Below, piece by piece: positions 45,410 through 56,502 of a DNA stretch of 64,000 nucleotides. Source of the stretch: Stenocarpella maydis (lineage: Eukaryota; Ascomycota; Sordariomycetes; Diaporthales; Diaporthaceae). Position 1 is the first letter of the stretch, and each line of letters starts with the position of its first letter. The notes below the pieces were generated by a model. That model saw only the letters and a program-made list of their open reading frames with translations, was not told the origin of the DNA and searched no databases. The position numbers were made by a program, and so were the translations under genes. Where the stretch lies: contig NQMI01000018.1 in assembly GCA_002270565.1 (NCBI GenBank), positions 310,001-374,000 on the forward strand, written 5' to 3'.

Positions 45410-46194
45410 TTACACCTCCGTCGTGACCTTCGCCTTGGGGTTGGTGACCTTGACGCTCAGTTGCTTCGCGCGGGCAATGATCTCGACTCGCTTTCGGGAC
45501 GACACGTTGTGGGCGATCCTAAAGCAAAAGTCAGTTCCCTGGTATTTCCTCCTCATCTTCACTCCAGACCTGGTACGGATCGGGGCTATCGGACGTACTC
45601 AGCGGCGTAGGTCTTGTTGTGCATCAGAAGGAGCTCGACGTCTTTGACGTTGTTGACGATGAACGCCTTGTGGCCGGAGGGCATCATGTGGCGGGTCTTC
45701 TTGTTGGAGCCGAATCCGATCTGTAGTCGTAGAGAAAATCATGAAATCAGCCCTGTGTTCCCCTCCATTTCCCAATGACCCCATGCCATGCTCGCCAAGT
45801 CCCTCGCGGATCGGTTGGTTGTCGGGAACGTACCGAGGGCATGGCAGTGTTGCCCCTGAACCGTCTACGGACACGGTTGTCGATACCCTTGGGCTTGCGC
45901 CATGATCGGTCGAGACACTTGAAGCGGTCGCTCTGGTGGCGGTTGAAGAGCTTCGTGCCTGCAAACGAGATTTCGTCAATATTTTGGCCCCACTATCCAA
46001 CGTGTGTAAATTGTCTGAAGACGGCACGGTCAATGTAGCATATTTGTAGTGGCGAAGATGCAGAATCAATCGCCGTTGTTGCTTTCGTGTGTAGAGAATC
46101 GAGATCGTGGCAATGTGTAGGGGGTTGGTTCATCGCTAAATCGGTGGGACGTACGCTTCTTCACGATAGGGACGTGCTTCTTGGCGGCAACCAT
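45410..46194 (-). CDS. RPL32: 60S ribosomal protein eL32
   Basis: CDS complement(join(45410..45518,45599..45720,45834..45958,46155..46194)), 131 residues. Splicing gives [14 protein letters not shown], then [87 protein letters not shown] and [12 protein letters not shown]. This is the eL32 (formerly L32) family over its full length. It is a component of the large cytosolic ribosomal subunit. The three introns are 80, 113 and 196 nt, all GT-AG with GTACGT donors. The long first intron right after codon 13 is usual for fungal ribosomal protein genes. All exon phases agree. Confidence 0.96.
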
Positions 46195-47487
46195 CTTGTT
46201 TAAGGTCAGTATAACGACGAGAAACTGGTGATGAAAGGAGAGGCGCACCTTGACAGAGTTTGGTGTGGGTTCTCCGACGGTCGCTAGGTGAGTGGTAACG
46301 TGGGTTGGGTGGAAGGGGTCGACGACAAGTAGGGTGTCCAGCCCAAAGTTTTCCAGGCGCACACTCTCTCAGGCGCTAGCGGAGAAAAAGCTTTTCCATT
46401 CCGTCCTGCGCAGCCAGTAAGAATGACAGCTAGTAAGCTACTGAACCCCCACCCCCTGCTGGTCCATACTTTAGACCCTAATTTCTAGCGCCTCTGGCCA
46501 CCCAGTGCCACTGGGAACATATTGCGGCCTTTGGTAATAAATGAATACAACGCCTTCTGCTCATTTAGTTTTGCCACTGTGATAGTCCCACACCGCACGT
46601 GATTCCAAGTCGATTTCCGTGGGCTGCTCATCCAGTAAGCCATCAAAAGAGAAGATCCTGATTCTCATTCCTCCCACCTCTGGTCGAGCTGGACAGAGCT
46701 CCACCGTACTTTGGTTACCGTTCACGGGTCTGTCGTGCAGGAGGAAGTGCCCGCAGGAACTGCCTGAGCTCCCGGAGCCGAAGAACGGGATTCGTGATGT
46801 TGCTCGACGTATTAAAGGGGCCTCTACTTACAGGGAACCACGACCCTCTGGATAGTCTCTCACCGGACACCCTCTACTTGGATACCTCTCTTCGGACAAG
46901 CTGTACCAGGATGTATTCTACTGGGCACCCTGCAGTTGGTTGCCTCTCTTCAGACCGTGTACACTCGTACGACCTCTACTCGGACAACCTGCCATAGGAT
47001 AACCCAACGCGGAATAACACCGGGGGGGGGGGGGTTATGTCTCGTCAGACCATTCAATTGCGTCGGGGTGTACGCTGTGGTAATGGGCTATTCTTAGCTT
47101 ATGCTTGTTCTCTATGTATGTGTGAGCAACTGCAGCCTTTGTGGGCTGTGACGGAGTTATCTGACGATCTTATGGGTGCCAGTAGAGCTGAAACTATATC
47201 GGAACGCGGCTCATTCAATGTCCTGGGACTGCCCTTTGGCCTTGGACCGGTTTCTTGTAGAATGCGGATGAATTCCAGCAGCTCTTCATTTGGTCTATCG
47301 GGCTGGATGATTTCCCGCCTTCCTTGCGAAGGTTTTGCATCCAACAATGGGCACATAAAAAAAAGATAAGACCTTAAACCCCCTACCCCTAAAGCCCGAG
47401 TCCGGCGCTTGGTTTTTATAGCCAAACTGCACCTTATCTACGCAGCTGTGCTCGTAGACGTAAAACTACACGCTTCCCAGGCAATGT
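46195..47487. other. Intergenic region between RPL32 promoter and DnaJ 3' end
   Basis: About 1.3 kb. Contains the RPL32 promoter side and a 13-bp G tract near 47022-47034. The open stretch beginning MGCSSSKPS at 46619 starts with GTG, not ATG, and shows no domain. No gene is supported. Confidence 0.6.
47022..47034. repeat. G13 homopolymer
   Basis: Run of about 13 G following ATAACACC. Length may be a sequencing artefact. Confidence 0.6.
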
Positions 47488-48983
47488 TTACTGAGTGGCA
47501 CATTGAGTTGTTCCTTCTTCTTCCTCCATATCTTCCCAATCGCCACCGAACCTCGCATCTCCTGAGTGGGCACCCATCTGTTGTAGCACAAAGGAGTCAG
47601 TTGCAGGTTCATGTAGGATCAGGAGTCGCTTGGCCACTTCTCACCTCCTCGATATCAACATCCTCTTCGTAGTCTACCTCGTCAACCTCCTCCGTGGCAA
47701 TTGGGGGTGCCGGGGGAGGCAGCAGCTTCTGCAGAGCCTCATACGACTTGTCGTCACTCAACCACCCGTTCTCGGGGAACTCGATCTTGGCGATCAGGTA
47801 GAGGTCGCCCTTGGTGTCGCCCCTCTCGAGCGGCATACCCTCCCCGGCAACCTTGATTACCTCGTTGGGCCGCAGGATCTTACCGCGGGGGAAGTCGATG
47901 TGGATTCCGCGCCCGTCAAGGTGCTTCAGGACCACTCTTGAGAATCCGCAGAGGGACTCGGCGAGGGTCACGTTCAGGTCAGCAGACAGGTCCTGGCCGA
48001 TCCTTGTAAAGACGTCGTGCGGCTCCTCGACCAGCGTGAAGATGATATCTCCAGGCGTCTGATCGGGATGCTGGTCAGCCTCGCCCTCGAGCCTGATCTG
48101 CTTGCCCTGCATGGAGCCCCGAGGGATGTATATCTCGAGGGGCTTGATCTCGTCGACGATGCGCTTGCCTTTGCACCTCTTGCAGCGGTCCTTCTCCTTG
48201 TAGTAGTTCCCTGAGCCCTGGCAGTGGTCACACTGCACCTGGGCCCTGCGCACCATTCCCGGGCCGATCTGCTGGAACGCCTCCTGGAAGCCGTTTCCTT
48301 TGCAGCGATCGCAGGTCTGTGGCTTGACCTTCTCTTTGCCGCCGGAGCCCTTGCACTGGCTGCAGAGCACCTTCTTGTTCGCCGAGAACCTGACGGTCTT
48401 GCCCTTATAGAGCTCCTCTAGGGTCACCTTGTACTGCTGCTCCTCGTCGCCGCCGCGCCTCGGCCGCCGTGGTCCGCCGGCTCCGCCACCGACGCCCATG
48501 CCGAACATTTGCGCCAGGATGTCGTTCAGGTCGACTTCGGCACCACCAGGACCGCTGCCACGGGATGGGTCGAAGGCGGCCATGCCATATTGGTCATACA
48601 TCTCTCGTTTCTCGTCGTCGCGGAGGATCTCGTAGGCTTGGGTGGCCTGCTTGAACTTCGCCTCGGCCTCCTCACGGCGGTCCTCGGGAACCTTATCAGG
48701 GTGGTGTTGCAAGGCAGCCTGCGATCAGACAAGGTCAGCATATGCGGTTGACGCCACTAGGCTCGTGGGAGGAGGGGTGCACACCTTCCTGTATGCCTTC
48801 TTGATCTGATCTGCAGTTGCAGTTCTCTCCACTCCAAGCAGCCCTGAATCTTGTCAGTCCGAGTCCTAACGCGGAGGTTGCAGTTTAAGTGGTTCGGGAG
48901 GTTTGGAAAGAACAACACAACTCACCGTAGAGGTCAACATCCTCTTGCCCCCCAGGACCGTTACCGGGTCCGCCACTATCCAT
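47488..48983 (-). CDS. ydj1: Type I (class A) DnaJ/Hsp40 co-chaperone, Ydj1/Mas5-like
   Basis: CDS complement(join(47488..47577,47645..48718,48785..48843,48926..48983)), 426 residues. The J domain is rebuilt across two introns: [47 protein letters not shown], with the HPD motif. Then come a G-rich region ([16 protein letters not shown]), four zinc-finger repeats ([31 protein letters not shown]) and the client-binding beta domains. The last intron (GTGAGA...ACAG, 67 nt) leads to a tail ending QCATQ, a CaaX farnesylation signal equivalent to yeast Ydj1 CASQ; reading through instead would end without it. The protein stimulates Hsp70 ATPase in the cytosol and at ER/mitochondrial membranes. It lies next to and transcribed in the same direction as the U2 snRNA gene. 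Confidence 0.94.
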
Positions 48984-49884
48984 TTTGGGTCTTATTCACG
49001 ACGTTCGCTGTGTGTGATAGAGCAGAGGAAAACTCGGCGACAGAGAATGGAGTTTTGGCGGGGGAGGCCTGGTTGCAGATGGGAGTAGAAGTGACCTAGA
49101 CTGCGAAGGCTGCTGCTGAGGCAGCAGAAGGTGACGGATCAGGCACTCGGGAATCAGAATGGAAGGAATGGTTTTGTCATCCAAGTTGGCTTTAGGCGCA
49201 GCAAAATCCGATGATGCAGGAGATGGAAAATATCCGTAATCTTTCAGCTTGGGTGCAGACAAAAGCGCGAGTTCCCAGGATTACCCCACGCTCCAACTTT
49301 CTCTCCAACTCGAGCACAGTGAAAGTTATCGCTATTACCTTTTTTTCCAGGCAGATCCGAGGTACGTACTCATCCCTCTTCGCCACTGGTGTCCGGCCCG
49401 TCGGTTGTCGTTTCAGGCGTAGCCGGAGAGCAGGTAGGTCGATGCTGACAGCTCTGGGGGTTCGCTAGTCACATGCTGTTAGCCATTGGACCTGGCCTGC
49501 TGAGGCCATTGCTGTCTTTGCTTGGGCATAGCGGCCCCTGCTTGTAGGGCTGACCAGATGCAAAAGTGCAATTTAGTCAAAACGATGCCACCATCTGTTT
49601 ACGCACATGTGTGATGAAACTCTACGTTGAACCGAGAACGACGACTACCTCATGCCCTAGTTACTGATCAGTCTTTCATGCTAACAAAATGTTGTCATTG
49701 TACGGAGCACAAGAAGTGCAGTCGCTCCGTGACCTACGTCAGCCCAGGCGACTTCTCAGCCATAAGGCACAACAGCCCGTACACATCAAGCCAGCACTAC
49801 AACCGGGCGGTGCGACCGCATGACATGGTAGGAGACTCCTTCTTCGCATCCCAGGCAAGCCATAGGAGTACAATGAAAAGAGGT
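48984..49884. other. Intergenic, DnaJ promoter and U2 3' flank
   Basis: About 0.9 kb between the DnaJ start codon and the predicted U2 snRNA 3' end. No protein gene supported on either strand. Confidence 0.6.
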
Positions 49885-50141
49885 TCGCGTCACTCGGAGG
49901 CAGTGTGATACCGAGGACACAGTGGGGGTCGGTCATGAGCAAGCTCAGAGGACCGTCCCCCGGAGGACAAAAATTAGAATAATCACGATTGTACTCCGTA
50001 GAGTACTTTCAGAGATTAAACTGAAAAGAACAGATACTACACTTGATCTAAGCCCTGTTTGACGAAAAGGTGGTTAGCAAGAGGCCCGTGTGGCTTTTTT
50101 TTTTGGTGATTTTGGGGGGCACGTACAAAAGGCAAAGAGAG
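49885..50141 (-). ncRNA. U2: U2 spliceosomal snRNA, split by a 72-nt intron
   Basis: Exon 1 is about 50127-50141 and exon 2 about 49885-50054, both minus strand, mature length about 185 nt. Joining them gives TCTCTTTGCCTTTT|GGCTTAGATC, the usual fungal U2 5' end. Exon 2 then shows AGATCAAGTG (U6 pairing), the branch-site-recognition GTAGTA (50040-50035), stem IIa GTACTCTACGGAGTAC (49991-50006), the Sm site AATTTTTG (49975-49968), stem III CGGTC...GACCG (49955-49930) and stem-loop IV CTCGGTATCACACTGCCTCC, comparable to the human U2B'' loop. The intron (50055-50126) has GTACGT at its 5' end, GCTAACC with the branch A 19 nt from the acceptor, and ACAG at its 3' end. The exact mature ends are estimated to within a few bases. 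Confidence 0.93.
50055..50126 (-). other. Spliceosomal-type intron inside U2 snRNA
   Basis: 72 nt with a consensus donor GTACGT, branch site CTAAC (50077-50073) and acceptor ACAG. It interrupts the loop of stem-loop I. Its removal is required to rebuild the conserved GCCTTTTGGCTTAGATC block. Confidence 0.85.
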
Positions 50142-50546
50142 CTGAGGAGAAAAGAGAGAAAGGAAGGGAAAGGTGACGGTTGAGGAACGTGGTTTAAGTA
50201 TTTCGCAGCAGTGGATTCTGCCGCGGTGCAGACGTTTTTTCACCGCCTTCCCCACTAGGTCGGCGCGGTCCTGAATTGACGGCAGGGCCAGGGCCTACGG
50301 TGAAAGTGCCTACAGTGCATCTCGATTTGCACATCAAATTGAGTTCTGCACAGAGACAGTGCCAACTCACTTCTGCGAACACCACATCCTTCTCCTGTAT
50401 CATAACCTTGTCTGATTTGCTGCTGAGGATATGGCACTCATGCGTTCAAATTTTTCAGAGACCCTCATTTCATATCAACCCTGAAGGTTTCCTCACACCA
50501 CCTCACCTCACTAAGACGCACCCTTTATGGTCTGACCCGCTGCGAG
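50142..50546. promoter_or_regulatory. Divergent promoter region, U2 snRNA / mitochondrial GluRS
   Basis: 405 bp between the U2 5' end (minus) and the GluRS start codon (plus). No snRNA promoter element with a known consensus in this lineage was identified. Confidence 0.4.
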
Positions 50547-53394
50547 ATGAGCAACCTACTGCTCCTGAGGAGAAGGCTGCACCCATGGTCTCTATCCTCC
50601 AGGCTTAGCCAAGTGAGACGATATGCACTGATTGGCAAGCCGAGCCAGAACCAAAAACCAATATGGAGTTTGCCCGATTCTCCGGCACGAACCCGGTTCG
50701 CTCCGTCACCGACAGGCTATCTTCACCTGGGGTCTCTGCGAACGGCACTTTTTAATTACTTGCTGGCACAAGCAACCGGTGGCCAGTTCATTATTCGTCT
50801 GGAGGACACTGACCAGGCACGATTCGTTCAGGATGCGGAGTCTCGCCTGTATCAGGATATGCAATGGGCTGGCTTGACCTGGGATGAAGGTCCGGATAAG
50901 GGGGGACCCTTCGGCCCGTACAAGCAATCTGAACGGCTTGGCCTGTACAGAAAACATGCGGAAATTCTCCTGGAGAAAGGCCATGCCTTCCGCTGTTTCT
51001 GCTCTAAGGAAGACCTCGAATTCAACCTACAGCAGGCTACCAACAGCGGCCTTGTGGCTCATTACCCTGGCACATGCATGGGCATCTCAAGGTCCGAGTC
51101 CGACAGGCGCGCTGCGAATGGCGAGCCGCATGTGGTGCGGTTCAAGACTTCCGAGGTGCCTGTATCTGCGCCAGACCTGGTCTACGGCGCCTACAAAAAG
51201 GCCGAACGCGAGGATAACTTTATCATCATGAAGAGTGACGGCTTCCCGACCTATCACTTTGCCAATGTGGTCGATGATCACTTCATGAAGATCACTCATG
51301 TCATACGGGGCGCCGAGTGGCTCATATCGACCCCTAAACACGTCGAGCTTTACAACGCCTTTGGTTGGCAACCTCCCAATTTTGCCCACGTCGGCCTGCT
51401 GGTGGATCATCAGCGGCAAAAGCTGAGCAAGAGAGACATTAACAACATCGGGATAGCGGTCTTCCGTGACACAAATATCATGCCAGAAGCCTTGCTCAAT
51501 TTCTCAGCCTTGCTGGGCTGGGACCCCAGCTTGCAAAACCGGCCGCATCTGGACAAGAGGGGAAGAATGACGCTGCAGGAAATGAAAGACAACGTGAGCC
51601 AAATTTGCGATGCTTGCTGTGTAATTGCAGGGCTGACTAAAGCAGTTCACTTTGAAATTCACACGAGGAGACATAGTGGTCGACCTGGCCAAACTCAAGT
51701 TCTTCCAGGGCCGATTCACGCGCGATTTGATATCTGGTGAAATCCCGGATCCTCCTGCCCTCAGTCGTCGCATTCTCAGGCCAATTCAGTCTGAGCTGGA
51801 GCAATTAAGCCAAGACATATCGGAAAATGCGCAGTCAGACCTTGTAGCAGAGGTTTTGGATGGCAGACCTAAAGAGTCCATAGATAGGACACAGCACACA
51901 GAGGATTACATCTACCAGGTCGTGAAGGCCTCGAAAAGCCCAATGGAAAATCCTCGCCAGTTCATAAGGGACAACCTTTATGCTTTCTGGCCACCACCGA
52001 CTCTTTCTTACAAGAACAGCTTCGGAACGCTCCAAAGCGGAATACATCGCATTAAACTGGTGAAGAAAACTGAGAGAATATTGAACGTGGACATCTCCAA
52101 GGTGCTGCGATGCTTTAGGCTTTCACTTTCCGAGCTCACAGAGCAAGAATGGACCTTGGAGAATGTTGGGGCCAAGGCCAAGGAGCTTGCTGATTCCGTC
52201 ACGTATTACAACACTGAGAAAGATACCCTATTGGAGAATGGCGCAGGGTGGAAGTTCTTGAGATGGGCCCTCCTTGCGGGAATGTCCGGACTGTCCGTTG
52301 CGCCCACGATGGTGCTTCTGGGGCGGGAGGAAACACTCAAACGCATCCGAAAAGCACGCAAGTGTGCCGTGGTCCAAGAAGAAAAGCTGGCGTCCGAGGC
52401 AAGAAAGGCAGCGACGCTACGAGAGTATGCACAGATGCACGCCAAAATCATGGGGCATTCCACCGGCAGAAGCCAAACGTCAACAGACGACCAGGTGAGC
52501 GAGCCCCGAAATGTGAAGATTCGGATCATTCAAGAGCTACCCAAAGAGGGGCTTACAGGAACTCGGAACGAAGCTAAAGGGTTCTTGAGGCCGAGTCATC
52601 CTGAGCTGCACCTACCAGAAAAAGGGCCCTTCGTGTCCCAGTCCCAGCCCCAGCAGAGGCCATACGTCGTGGAGGATCGAAGACCAGAAGACAGTACGTC
52701 CATGAAGTTCCTGAGCCCCGATGAGTTCAAAACCGGCGCCCGCCACATCTTGAGCAAGGAGGAGCAGCCAGGTCCCGCCAACAGCCTTTCACGGAGGCGA
52801 AGCCAGAAACGCGCCAAGAACAAGTCTGATGCGAAGAGGGCGGCCTGCAGGTCTCCAGCGGCGGACGAAGCAAACCCGTTTGCGCCTGGTGGCTCTTTCT
52901 TCGCGCCCATACCAGAGACAGGAACCAAGCACAGCAAGACCGAAAGCACTCGGCCGCAGACTCTCACGCCGCAACCGCCAGGCAGCGCCAGCAACACTGC
53001 GCAGCCTGGGAGTGCCGAGACCCAGCCCGCATCCTTCCAGCCCATGTCTGATGCCCAACATAGCCTGCATTTCAAACATATGATGCTTCAGAAGGCATAT
53101 GAGCGAAGGAGGCAGGCCGGGGCCGGGGAGCGGCTGAAGTTTGCGGAGCGGAAGCCGGGGCAGCCGGGCGCTGCTGGCGGTGATGCTCCCGGGCCCGCTG
53201 GCCCTTTCTACGCCGGGCCGATGGTGTACCATCCCCTCAGGAAAGAGGTGCATGGAATGGCTTCCAGAGATGTTGGGAGTGAAGGCTCGGAAGCTCCGAA
53301 AGATATTGCAGAAAGGGACAGGGTTGCGCTGGCCGGAGCTGAGCAGGAGCTGCAGGAGTCCTGGGTTAAGCGCGGCAAGTCTATGGGGTCGTAA
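50547..53394 (+). CDS. MSE1: Mitochondrial glutamyl-tRNA synthetase with long C-terminal extension
   Basis: CDS join(50547..51593,51646..53394), 931 residues. The 52-nt intron (GTGAGC...GCAG) joins EMKDN|FTLKFTRGD in frame. An Arg-rich N-terminus (MSNLLLLRRRLHPW) looks like a mitochondrial presequence. The class I catalytic domain shows RFAPSPTGYLHLGSLRTALFN (HIGH-type motif as HLGS), LEDTDQARFV and the KMSKS-type loop KLSKRD, and is followed by the anticodon-binding region ending ...GLSVAPTMVLLGREETLKRI at about residue 550. It charges tRNA-Glu (and in many mitochondria tRNA-Gln) in the matrix. Residues ~560-931 are an added low-complexity tail rich in P, Q, S, R and K, with NPFAPGGSFFAPIP and HSLHFKHMMLQKAYERRRQAG as its most ordered-looking parts. 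Mitochondrial GluRS proteins usually end near 500-600 residues, so the tail is unusual. Confidence 0.9.
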
Positions 53395-53685
53395 GAGAGT
53401 TGGGAACGACATTTGTCTTGATGGTAACCATTATGGCTTTCCCGCCACTTGCCAACGTAACCTGGTGTATCATTATCATACATATACGCATCTAAAAAAT
53501 GGACAATCGCCTCGAAGCCAACGAACTATTTTCCGTCTGAACGCCGTGTCTGTATGCATTCCCGTCGCTTGCCCTCCCTCCCTCGGTGCGGGGACATCGT
53601 CGTCTCATAAAAATTGCCTCATAAAAGCGTGTAATAGGTGAGCCCCATCATGCTGTGCTCTGAAGCACGGCCCGGCGACTGCCGT

Positions 53686-54717
53686 TCACGGGTCATTTGC
53701 CACATCACTGAAGAGCTTCGCCTTCACCTGCAGTCCCATAAGGCCAGTCTTCTCTTTCGCGGCGATCTGCTTAGCATCTCGAGCGAGCTTCTCCACGTTC
53801 TGGTCCACGCCGCCGTCCTTCTCGGAGCCCAATAGGATGGACGAGCCCATCTGCGCACCGCTCCTGCTCTTACGCTGCATGGTGGAGTTGAGCTGCCTGA
53901 CCTTGGAGCCGAGATCCTGCATCAGCTTGCTCCCGAAGTCGCGGTTCGTGATCAGGGGGTTCGCCGACAGCGTCTGGACCCAGTACTTGTTCCACAGGAG
54001 GTCGAGCAGGTGGGCCTCGAGCGTGCTCTTGAACGTCTCGACCTCCAGGCTGTAGTACCGGCTCGCGTGCGCGCCAAAGTCCTCGGCCTTGGCCAGCGGC
54101 ACGGCCTGGAAGGACTCCGAGTCCGTGATCCCGGCAGGCTTGTAGTCCTCCGGGTAGGTCCTGAAGGCGCCGATCTCGACCTTGCCGGCGGCGATGGTGC
54201 GGTGGGGGTCGATGACGACGGCGACGAAGGGGTCGTTGTACTTTTGCCACTGCGCTTGGGTGCCGACGTCGATGCCCGACAGCCAGCAGCCGTAGCCCGG
54301 GTGGCTGTGGTACCAGCCGACCAGGTTCTCCTGCCGCGAGCCCTGCTCTCTGCAGAGGCGCGGGAACTCGACCATGTACTCGTTTGCCTCGTCCTGGGCG
54401 TTGACGCGGGTCTCGGTGCCCTCCACGGGCAGGCGAAATGCGTCTGTAATGACGAGGGCCCCGTTCTCTACGAAGCCCTGCATCAGGCCCATGATCTCGA
54501 TGTTGCCGCCCGACCGCGCGTGCATGACCATCTTGATGAGGGCGATGGCGCTTATGCGCACCTTCTTAAAGTGGTTGGGGTCGGTCTTCCACAGCTTCTT
54601 CTCCTGCAGGGCCTTCTGGCTGTCGGCGTCGAAGTTGTAGAGGGAGTCGCGGGCGGGGTCGATGAGCTTTATGTCGTTCTGGAGCTCCCACTCCTTGAGG
54701 GTGCTTGCTACCTCCAT
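53686..54717 (-). CDS. csn5: COP9 signalosome subunit 5 (JAMM deneddylase)
   Basis: Single-exon protein of 343 residues, full length for the family. The MPN+ domain (about residues 50-190) carries the JAMM zinc site: Glu in EIMGLMQG, then HSHPGYGCWLSGID, the H-x-H-x7-S-x2-D motif with a Cys as in CSN5. KVRISAIALIKMVMHARSGG and the downstream DPFVAVVIDPHRTIAAGKVEIGAFRTYP are also typical. CSN5 is the catalytic subunit of the COP9 signalosome, which removes Nedd8 from cullins; in filamentous fungi it affects development and secondary metabolism. It is convergent with the GluRS gene, with stop codons about 290 bp apart. Confidence 0.96.
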   Translation of the reverse strand: MEVASTLKEWELQNDIKLIDPARDSLYNFDADSQKALQEKKLWKTDPNHFKKVRISAIALIKMVMHARSGGNIEIMGLMQGFVENGALVITDAFRLPVEGTETRVNAQDEANEYMVEFPRLCREQGSRQENLVGWYHSHPGYGCWLSGIDVGTQAQWQKYNDPFVAVVIDPHRTIAAGKVEIGAFRTYPEDYKPAGITDSESFQAVPLAKAEDFGAHASRYYSLEVETFKSTLEAHLLDLLWNKYWVQTLSANPLITNRDFGSKLMQDLGSKVRQLNSTMQRKSRSGAQMGSSILLGSEKDGGVDQNVEKLARDAKQIAAKEKTGLMGLQVKAKLFSDVANDP

Positions 54718-56502
54718 CTTGGAGTGAGTCCGGAGCCGCAGACGGAGCTTAGTTTGTGCGGCGTAGAGTCAGGGTGTATCTGTCGTCCTGGGCGCAAGTG
54801 TGAGAGGGAAGCCTCGAAGTGCTGTGGTCCAGAGCAGTGGGTCGCAGTGGTTGTTTACCTGGCAGAAATACGGAGGCTCTTGCGAGGTTGAGATTGAGGT
54901 AGGCGATGTCACATGGACCCTCAAACAAATAGTGTAAACGGCAATGAGCTTAGGCGACAGGAGCTCTCGAGGTCCAGCGGGGTAAGTGATAAGATAGGCC
55001 CTACAGTTCAATCTCGGCTTGCAACTTGAATGGGGTAAGCCCCATCTGCAACGCTTCCTTAACCCCAGACATCAACCTCGACCTCACTGCTCTTGCACAT
55101 GGAGGACCTCGGTTTGGAAATCTGACGCCGACACCGACACGGGCACTGTCCTCTGCGTTCTCTGTCCTCTTCTGAGCCCAGCTAGAGCTCGGTCTATCCA
55201 TGGAAGACTGTACTGACTGCCAGATTAGCTACTGTTCACGATATCATTCTGGTCCCGTCCCAACCTTGCCAGCCCCAATTACACACTTGGCTTGCTCATT
55301 GTCCTGTGACTGCCAGGGCGAGATTCGTACAGAATGGATCTCACAAGATGAGTCGACAAACACGAGGGCAGTGTTCCAATGGCATCGTGGCCAGTGTGTG
55401 CCTGCCCTGCCCCGGGAGTCTCAAACTCATCACCAGATCTTCGCTCTCTAGCCAACGTCCCCAAAGCATGCACGCACTGCGAACCGTGGAGCGTCACCGC
55501 GGGGCCAGGGCGTAGCTTCTGCCCAGAGCCAGAGCTCCCCTTGCAGCCAACGCCATGGCGGTATGATCTGCAAGTAATGGTCCCCAGGTGCAAGGCCGAG
55601 AATAGCTGCCGTGACGGGCGGTTCGGAGCCTTCCCCACGAAACAGTGGTTCACCACGGGTCTTCGGACGCCAAGCAATATCATCACTCGTTCGCCTCGAA
55701 CCCTCTCATGTACGGATATACCAAACACGTCCTGCCGGGATGGTTGGTGGACCTGCCATGTGAAATCTTGTTTGGAAGTTTTATCCACCTGCTTCTTGGT
55801 CAAACACTGTGCCTACGACCCGGATCCCTGCAGGCAAAACTTCGTCTTAATGGCATTTCGAACGGCCCAGAAAACTATAAGCCGACTGCCGTTCACAAGG
55901 GAGAAAATGGTCTAGCATGTCGCCCTCGGGATTTGAGCAAAAACCCAGAGTCAATCTGCCAACACGCCCGTCTCTTCTCGCAAAACGAAAGCATACCTTA
56001 ACATAGATTGCTACAAGCCATGAGACCTTGCAGGATGCCGCAAAAAAAAAAAGATTGATGCGCCGGAATCATGGTTGCCTCGTCTATGCGTGTGGCCGCG
56101 TTGTTCTCGTTTGGCCAATGGCAAGCGCGCCAGGTGTGATCTCAAGATCCACTAGGGCCGTCTCAAATTGGCCAGAAGCTTTTCTAGGGTCCTGGGGTTT
56201 CCATCTGGTGTGATAGCTTCTGCCATTCGATCTCTGCTGTCGGACGAATCTTCCAGCATATCACATCCCAGAGTGTGCTATTAATCCTTGAATCACGATG
56301 TGCGGCTTCTTCAGTCGCTCGGGACTTGGCTAGGGCGCCATTCACATGCTGGAACAGAGGCGTGTTCTGCACTTGATTCCCAAAAACCAGCGTCGTGGCT
56401 GATACTTTATATACGCAGTCGCCAACTTGGAATTCCGCCGCACTTACACGTCAGGCCTTTTCCTTTGGCTTGCTGACGAGACATGCAACCTGTCCTGAAA
56501 CT
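54718..56502. other. Intergenic, no gene seen
   Basis: About 1.8 kb. Open stretches of up to about 180 codons exist on both strands (for example 55279-55803 minus and 55379-55915 plus) but they overlap each other, are low-complexity or basic, and match no family I recognise. I treat the region as non-coding promoter sequence. Confidence 0.5.

Noticed and set aside
46619..46855. MGCSSS N-myristoylated small protein
   Set aside because: Begins at GTG, not ATG; no other support.
54010..54891. 293-codon open frame on the + strand
   Set aside because: Antisense to CSN5, which is recognised over its full length.
55279..55915. Opposing 174- and 178-codon frames
   Set aside because: Mutually antisense, no recognisable family, composition of non-coding DNA.
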